Shown piece by piece: positions 42,400 to 45,720 of a stretch of DNA of 45,720 nucleotides. The position numbers and the translations under genes were made by a program. The stretch spans positions 1-45,720 of the forward strand of contig NZ_MUKN01000032.1 of the NCBI RefSeq assembly GCF_001995175.1. Direction: 5' to 3'. Position 1 is the first letter of the stretch. Each line of letters begins with the position of its first letter. This stretch comes from Rathayibacter rhapontici (lineage in GTDB: Bacteria > Actinomycetota > Actinomycetes > Actinomycetales > Microbacteriaceae). A model generated the notes under the pieces. That model was not told where the DNA came from. It was given only the letters and a program-made list of their open reading frames with translations, and searched no databases.

Positions 42400-43362
42400 A
42401 TGAGCAGGATGGAGTTGTACGGAGGCGACGCGTGCGCGCGGTCGAACGAGTTCGTCCGCCTCAGGAGAGGCGTCCACGTCCGCGCGCAGGAGTGGACCGC
42501 CGCGTCCGTCGACCGCCGATACCGAGCGCGCATCGACGCTGTGGCGGCGACGTGGACGGCTCCGTTCTTCCTCCGGGAGTCCGCCGCGGCGATCTGGGGG
42601 CTGCCGCTGGTCGAGCCGCTGGGCGAGACGGTCCATGTCGCAGCATCGCCCTCCGTGGGAAGTCGGCGACGCAACGGCATCGCCGAGCACGGGAGCGTGG
42701 AGGATCCGGAGCCTGTCGTCCTCGAGGGCTTCGCGGTCTCAGGACTCGCCCGGACCGTCCTCGATCTGTGCCGGTACTCCTCCTTCCGACGCGCGGTCAC
42801 TGCCGCGGATCACGCGCTGCGCATGCGCGACCGCGACGGCGCGATCCTCCTCGAGCGATCTGAGCTCGAGGGGCGTGTGACCGACCTCCCCCCTCGCGCG
42901 CGCGGCCGCGCGGCAGCCGCCCGGGCGGTGGCCTTCGCCGACCCTCTCGCCGAGACTCCGCTGGAGTCGATCAGCCGCGTCGCTCTTCAGAGGGCGGGGC
43001 TGCCTGCACCCGTACTGCAGCGAGCGTTCCACGACGGGGACGGTCTCGCCGGAGAGGTCGACTTCTCCCTCGAGGGCACGGACGTCATCGGGGAGGCCGA
43101 CGGCGCGCACAAGAACACCGATCCGCGCTTCCTGCGCGGGCGCACCCCCGAGCAGGCCCTGCTCGACGAGAAGCGCCGCGAGGACCGACTCCGCCTCCTG
43201 GTGAAGGGCTTCGTCCGCTGGGGCTGGCGCGAGGCCTACACCGAACGCCCCCTGATCACTCTCCTCGCCCGGGCCGGAGTTGGCCCGGACGAGACGTCCT
43301 CGAAGCGTCGAGACAGCCCGTTGCTGCAGGACGTCTCGACGCTGCGTGGACGTCTCGACTGA
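42400..43362 (+). CDS. AbiEi-like antitoxin-domain protein with nuclease-like C-terminal domain
   Basis: A 320-residue protein of a common actinobacterial architecture. An N-terminal AbiEi-like part (~1-190) includes the short strand-rich element FVRLRRGVHVRAQEW, a middle region LRESAAAIWGLPLVEP and GLARTVLDLCRYSSFRRAVT. A C-terminal segment (~215-290) resembles the DUF559/Vsr nuclease fold: GEVDFSLEGTDVIGEADGAH, then EKRREDRLRLLVKGFVRWGW. Catalytic-type acids are present, but nuclease activity is not shown. No AbiEii-type toxin is adjacent, so it is an orphan. The last ~25 codons lie within the downstream 72-bp palindromic module, which supplies almost to the stop codon. The start ATG 42400 has no clear Shine-Dalgarno. 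Confidence 0.8.
   Translation: MSRMELYGGDACARSNEFVRLRRGVHVRAQEWTAASVDRRYRARIDAVAATWTAPFFLRESAAAIWGLPLVEPLGETVHVAASPSVGSRRRNGIAEHGSVEDPEPVVLEGFAVSGLARTVLDLCRYSSFRRAVTAADHALRMRDRDGAILLERSELEGRVTDLPPRARGRAAAARAVAFADPLAETPLESISRVALQRAGLPAPVLQRAFHDGDGLAGEVDFSLEGTDVIGEADGAHKNTDPRFLRGRTPEQALLDEKRREDRLRLLVKGFVRWGWREAYTERPLITLLARAGVGPDETSSKRRDSPLLQDVSTLRGRLD
43288..43359. repeat. 72-bp palindromic module, copy overlapping the 3' end of the AbiEi-like gene
   Basis: It has the same D-7-D-10-I-7-I layout as the copy at 42248-42319. D boxes are at 43288-43299 (one mismatch) and 43307-43318 (two mismatches). Perfect inverse boxes GGACGTCTCGAC are at 43329-43340 and 43348-43359. It ends at the base before the gene's TGA, so it encodes the protein's last 24-25 residues, and could fold into a long terminator-like hairpin. 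Confidence 0.88.
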
Positions 43363-43382
43363 GGAGGCACCTGCCGGACGGG

Positions 43383-44504
43383 TCAGCTGGGCTGGTAGGG
43401 GGCGACGACGACCTCGACGCGCTGGAACTCCTTGAGGTCGGAGTAGCCGGTGGTCGCCATGGAGCGGCGGAGCGCGCCGATGAGGTTGGCGGTGCCGTCC
43501 GCACCGGTCGCGGGACCGTAGAGGACCTGCTCGAGGGTGCCGACCGTGCCGACCTGCACGCGGCGGCCGCGCGGGAGCTGCGCGTGGTGCGCCTCCTGGC
43601 CCCAGTGCCAGCCGCCGCCGGGGGCGTCGGTCGCGCGGGCGAGCGCGGAGCCGAGCATGACGGCGTCGGCGCCGACCGCGACGGCCTTCACGATGTCGCC
43701 GGAGGTGCCGAGGCCGCCGTCCGCGATCACGTGCACGTAGCGTCCGCCCGACTCGTCGAGGTAGTCGCGGCGAGCGCCGGCGACGTCGGCCACCGCGGTG
43801 GCCATGGGCGCCTGGATGCCGAGGGTCGCGCGGGTCGTCGACGCCGCTCCCCCGCCGAAGCCGACGAGCACGCCGGCGGCCCCCGTGCGCATGAGGTGCA
43901 GCGCCGCGGTGTAGGTCGAGGCTCCGCCGACGATGACGGGGACATCGAGCTCGTAGATGAACTTCTTCAGGTTCAGCGGCTCGGTGCCGCGCGAGACGTG
44001 CTCGGCCGAGACGGTGGTGCCGCGGATGACGAAGAGGTCGACGCCCGCATCGACGACCGTCTGGTACAGCTCGGCCGTGCGCTGCGGCGAGAGCGCTCCG
44101 GCGACGGTCACGCCCGCCGCACGGATCTCTGCCAGGCGCGCGGTCACGAGCTCGGGCTTGATCGGCTCGGAGTAGATCTCCTGCATGCGCTCGGTCGCCC
44201 GCTCGGCGGGGAGCTCGCGGATCTCGGCGAGCAGCGGCTCCGGGTCCTCGTAGCGCGTCCACAGGCCCTCGAGGTCGAGCACTCCGAGCGCGCCGAGGCG
44301 TCCGAGTGTGATCGCCGTCGCCGGCGACACCACGGAGTCCATCGGAGCCGCCAGGATCGGCGTCCGGAACCGGTACGCGTCGATCGTCCAGTCGACCGAG
44401 ACCACCTCGGGATCGCGGGTGCGGCGGCTGGGCACGACCGCGATGTCGTCGAAGGCGTACGCGCGGCGAGCGCGCTTGGCGCGCCCGATCTCGATCTCAG
44501 TCAC
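43383..44504 (-). CDS. guaB3: GuaB3 family IMP dehydrogenase-related protein
   Basis: A 373-residue TIM-barrel protein of the GuaB3 group, shorter than IMPDH because it lacks the CBS domains. The N-terminus RRAYAFDDIAVVPSRRTRDP and LAAPMDSVVSPATAITLGRL match the IMPDH/GMPR fold. The flap region WHWGQEAHHAQLPRGRRVQV is typical of GuaB3. At the position of the IMPDH catalytic loop (GPGSICTTR) it reads FGGGAASTTR, so the nucleophilic Cys is Ser (~222). It is therefore unlikely to be a normal IMP dehydrogenase. Start GTG 44504 lies 6 nt after TAAAGT. Neighbouring guaA suggests a role in guanine nucleotide balance. Confidence 0.92.
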   Translation of the reverse strand: MTEIEIGRAKRARRAYAFDDIAVVPSRRTRDPEVVSVDWTIDAYRFRTPILAAPMDSVVSPATAITLGRLGALGVLDLEGLWTRYEDPEPLLAEIRELPAERATERMQEIYSEPIKPELVTARLAEIRAAGVTVAGALSPQRTAELYQTVVDAGVDLFVIRGTTVSAEHVSRGTEPLNLKKFIYELDVPVIVGGASTYTAALHLMRTGAAGVLVGFGGGAASTTRATLGIQAPMATAVADVAGARRDYLDESGGRYVHVIADGGLGTSGDIVKAVAVGADAVMLGSALARATDAPGGGWHWGQEAHHAQLPRGRRVQVGTVGTLEQVLYGPATGADGTANLIGALRRSMATTGYSDLKEFQRVEVVVAPYQPS

Positions 44505-44510
44505 CGTGCC

Positions 44511-44516
44511 ACTTTA
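44511..44516 (-). promoter_or_regulatory. Putative -10 of a leaderless guaB3 promoter
   Basis: TAAAGT on the minus strand lies 6 nt before the GTG at 44504. Confidence 0.5.
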
Positions 44517-44548
44517 GCCGGGCGCGCTCCTCCCGGACGGCGCCGCCG

Positions 44549-44971
44549 TCAGCGTCCGAGCGCGAGGCGGGTCGCGGTCTGAGCGGCGCCGGCCTCGCTC
44601 TTCAGGCGGCGGAGGAGCCGGTCGAGAGCGGCGGTGTCGGCGAATCGGACCCGGAGCAGGTAGTCGAAGGGACCCGTCACGTGGACGGCGTCGTGGATCG
44701 CCGCCACGGTCGCCGTCCACGCGAGGAAGGCCTCCGAGTCCGCGTCGGCCGCGAGCCGGACGTCGATGAACGCCTCCAGCCCCGTCCCGGGGTCCGGCGC
44801 GTCGGCCGAGAGCAGAACGCGGTAGCCGAGGATCACCCCCGCCACCTCGAGTCGGCGCACGCGAGCGGCGACGGCGTTCGTGCTCAGCCCGACCTCGCGG
44901 CCGATCGAGGCGAACGACGCCCGCGCATTCGTCTGCAGCGCGCCGATGATCGTCTCGTCGAGGGCGTCCAT
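44549..44971 (-). CDS. Lrp/AsnC family transcriptional regulator
   Basis: A 140-residue feast/famine regulator. Residues ~1-50 form the helix-turn-helix (MDALDETIIGALQTNARASF; IGREVGLSTNAVAARVRRLE). A short linker (AGVILGYRVLLSADAPDPGT) leads to the ligand-binding RAM domain (~65-135), with VHDAVHVTGPFDYLLRV-type beta strands. The protein should form octamers that bind an amino acid. It is divergent from a LysE-type exporter with only 68 bp between the starts, the classic arrangement for an Lrp-type activator of an amino-acid exporter. The effector is unknown. Confidence 0.93.
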   Translation of the reverse strand: MDALDETIIGALQTNARASFASIGREVGLSTNAVAARVRRLEVAGVILGYRVLLSADAPDPGTGLEAFIDVRLAADADSEAFLAWTATVAAIHDAVHVTGPFDYLLRVRFADTAALDRLLRRLKSEAGAAQTATRLALGR

Positions 44972-45039
44972 GCCGCCCAGTGTGCCGTGCAGCGGGACGA
45001 TCGGCGACCGCGGGCGCGAGGGGCCCCGATGCTCTCCCC

Positions 45040-45636
45040 ATGGACCTCCTCACCGCCGCCCTGACCGGCGCGCTCGTCGGACTCGGCCTGGCCGTGCCTC
45101 TCGGCGCGATCGGCGTGCTCCTCGTGACGGAGGGCGCTGAGCGAGGCGTCCGTGCCGCCCTCCCCGCCGCCGCGGCCGTCGCCAGCGTCGATCTCGCCTA
45201 CTGCGTCGCGGCGCTCACCGTCGGCGCGGCGCTCGCCCCCACCCTGATCGTCTTGAGCCCCTGGCCCTCGATCGCCGGCGGCCTCCTCCTGATCACCCTC
45301 GGTGCCCGTGGCCTCCACCGGCACCTGCGACGCTCTCCCCGGGTCGCCGCCGCGCCCCTCGGACCCCACCGTTTCGCCCTCTTCGCCAGCCTGACCGCCG
45401 TCAACCCGGCGACCCTGCTCTACTTCCTCGCCACGATCACCGGGCACCCAGCCCTCGTGACCACTTCGGCGCCCACGACCGCTGCATTCGCCCTCTCGGC
45501 CGCCACCGCCTCGCTCGCCTGGAACACCGCTCTCACCGCGATCGGCGCCCTCCTCCGCCGCACCGCCGGCCCAGTCCTCCGGGCGGCCCTCCCCCTCGCC
45601 GGCCACTCCCTCGTCGCCGCCCTCGGCACCGCCTGA
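45040..45636 (+). CDS. LysE family amino-acid exporter
   Basis: A 198-residue protein with about six TM helices. The LysE/RhtB N-terminal pattern is visible: GLGLAVPLGAIGVLLVTEGA, followed by the GxRAAL-type turn (ERGVRAALPAAAAVASVDLA). A second element, FALFASLTAVNPATLLYFLA, matches the family's NP motif in the middle of the protein. It would export an amino acid or similar small molecule from the cytosol. The gene faces the Lrp-family regulator across a 68-bp divergent promoter region, so induction by the exported amino acid is likely. Only ~84 bp follow in the window, with nothing recognisable. Confidence 0.88.
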   Translation: MDLLTAALTGALVGLGLAVPLGAIGVLLVTEGAERGVRAALPAAAAVASVDLAYCVAALTVGAALAPTLIVLSPWPSIAGGLLLITLGARGLHRHLRRSPRVAAAPLGPHRFALFASLTAVNPATLLYFLATITGHPALVTTSAPTTAAFALSAATASLAWNTALTAIGALLRRTAGPVLRAALPLAGHSLVAALGTA

Positions 45637-45720
45637 TCCTGCAAGCGCTCCCGACCCCCTGAGGGCGCAGCCGCGGCGGGCCCCGCCCGTTTGCGCTGCC
45701 CCCCCTCCCGGCGCAGCGCG

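Noticed and set aside
42248..43359. An insertion sequence with the 72-bp modules as terminal inverted repeats
   Set aside because: The enclosed gene has no transposase motifs, each module is itself palindromic, and no target-site duplication is visible. A REPIN-like or operator role fits better.
42400..43362. A complete AbiE toxin-antitoxin operon
   Set aside because: No AbiEii nucleotidyltransferase toxin lies on either side; the next gene is guaB3 on the other strand.
1..45720. tRNA, rRNA or riboswitch genes
   Set aside because: I scanned the spacers and saw no cloverleaf-like segment, rRNA-like sequence or known riboswitch core, including upstream of purU, guaA, sucC and the LysE gene. 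Weak or novel RNAs cannot be excluded without a covariance search.

Overview
The window looks like chromosomal DNA of a high-GC Gram-positive actinobacterium, most likely a member of the Microbacteriaceae (Rathayibacter/Curtobacterium/Clavibacter type). Grounds: G+C is roughly 70% by eye, a subtilase ends in an LPXTG sorting signal, one gene carries both CIRCE and HAIR heat-shock operators, many promoters look leaderless, and actinobacterial families such as GuaB3, DUF6350/PerM and DUF3817 are present. The genus is an inference. There are no rRNA or tRNA genes, no CRISPR array, no prophage and no insertion sequence. Most of the content is core metabolism.

Layout: 1-5.3 kb holds the 3' end of a Pro/Thr-rich surface protein, an MFS transporter, purU, a PadR regulator with its membrane partner, a small HTH/membrane-protein pair and a YrdB-like protein. 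5.4-9.6 kb holds a cell-wall-anchored S8 protease and a CIRCE+HAIR-controlled hsp20. 9.6-18.0 kb holds a luciferase-like oxidoreductase, icd, a GNAT plus an alkyltransferase-like protein, a heterodimeric ABC exporter, and a membrane-anchored DDAH-like protein. 18.0-18.6 kb is a repeat-bearing spacer. 18.6-25.5 kb is the block purH-purN-perM-like-LLM-sucD-sucC, an order resembling that of mycobacteria. 25.6-33.4 kb holds an MpaB-like protein, a universal stress protein, an acyl-CoA ligase, PAP2 proteins and pcrA. 33.5-37.0 kb holds a GDPD, Bax inhibitor-1 and two uncharacterised proteins. 37.1-45.7 kb holds guaA with a DUF3817 gene, SURF1, a KhtTU-like K+/H+ antiporter, an AbiEi-like gene bracketed by two copies of a 72-bp palindromic module, guaB3, and an Lrp/LysE divergent pair.

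How the genes connect: purU, purN and purH handle one-carbon units and IMP synthesis, guaA makes GMP, and guaB3 is a relative of IMP dehydrogenase. icd and sucCD are TCA-cycle steps.

Two window-wide patterns stand out. Eight genes are broken by what looks like the same event: one base lost from a short homopolymer. All eight spans equal 2 modulo 3, and purH is among them, so systematic assembly error is more likely than gene decay. Separately, at least fourteen genes have a TANNNT hexamer exactly 6 or 7 nt before the start codon and no Shine-Dalgarno, the geometry of leaderless transcripts. The most novel-looking structure is the pair of 72-bp palindromic modules around the AbiEi-like gene. 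One of them encodes that protein's last residues.
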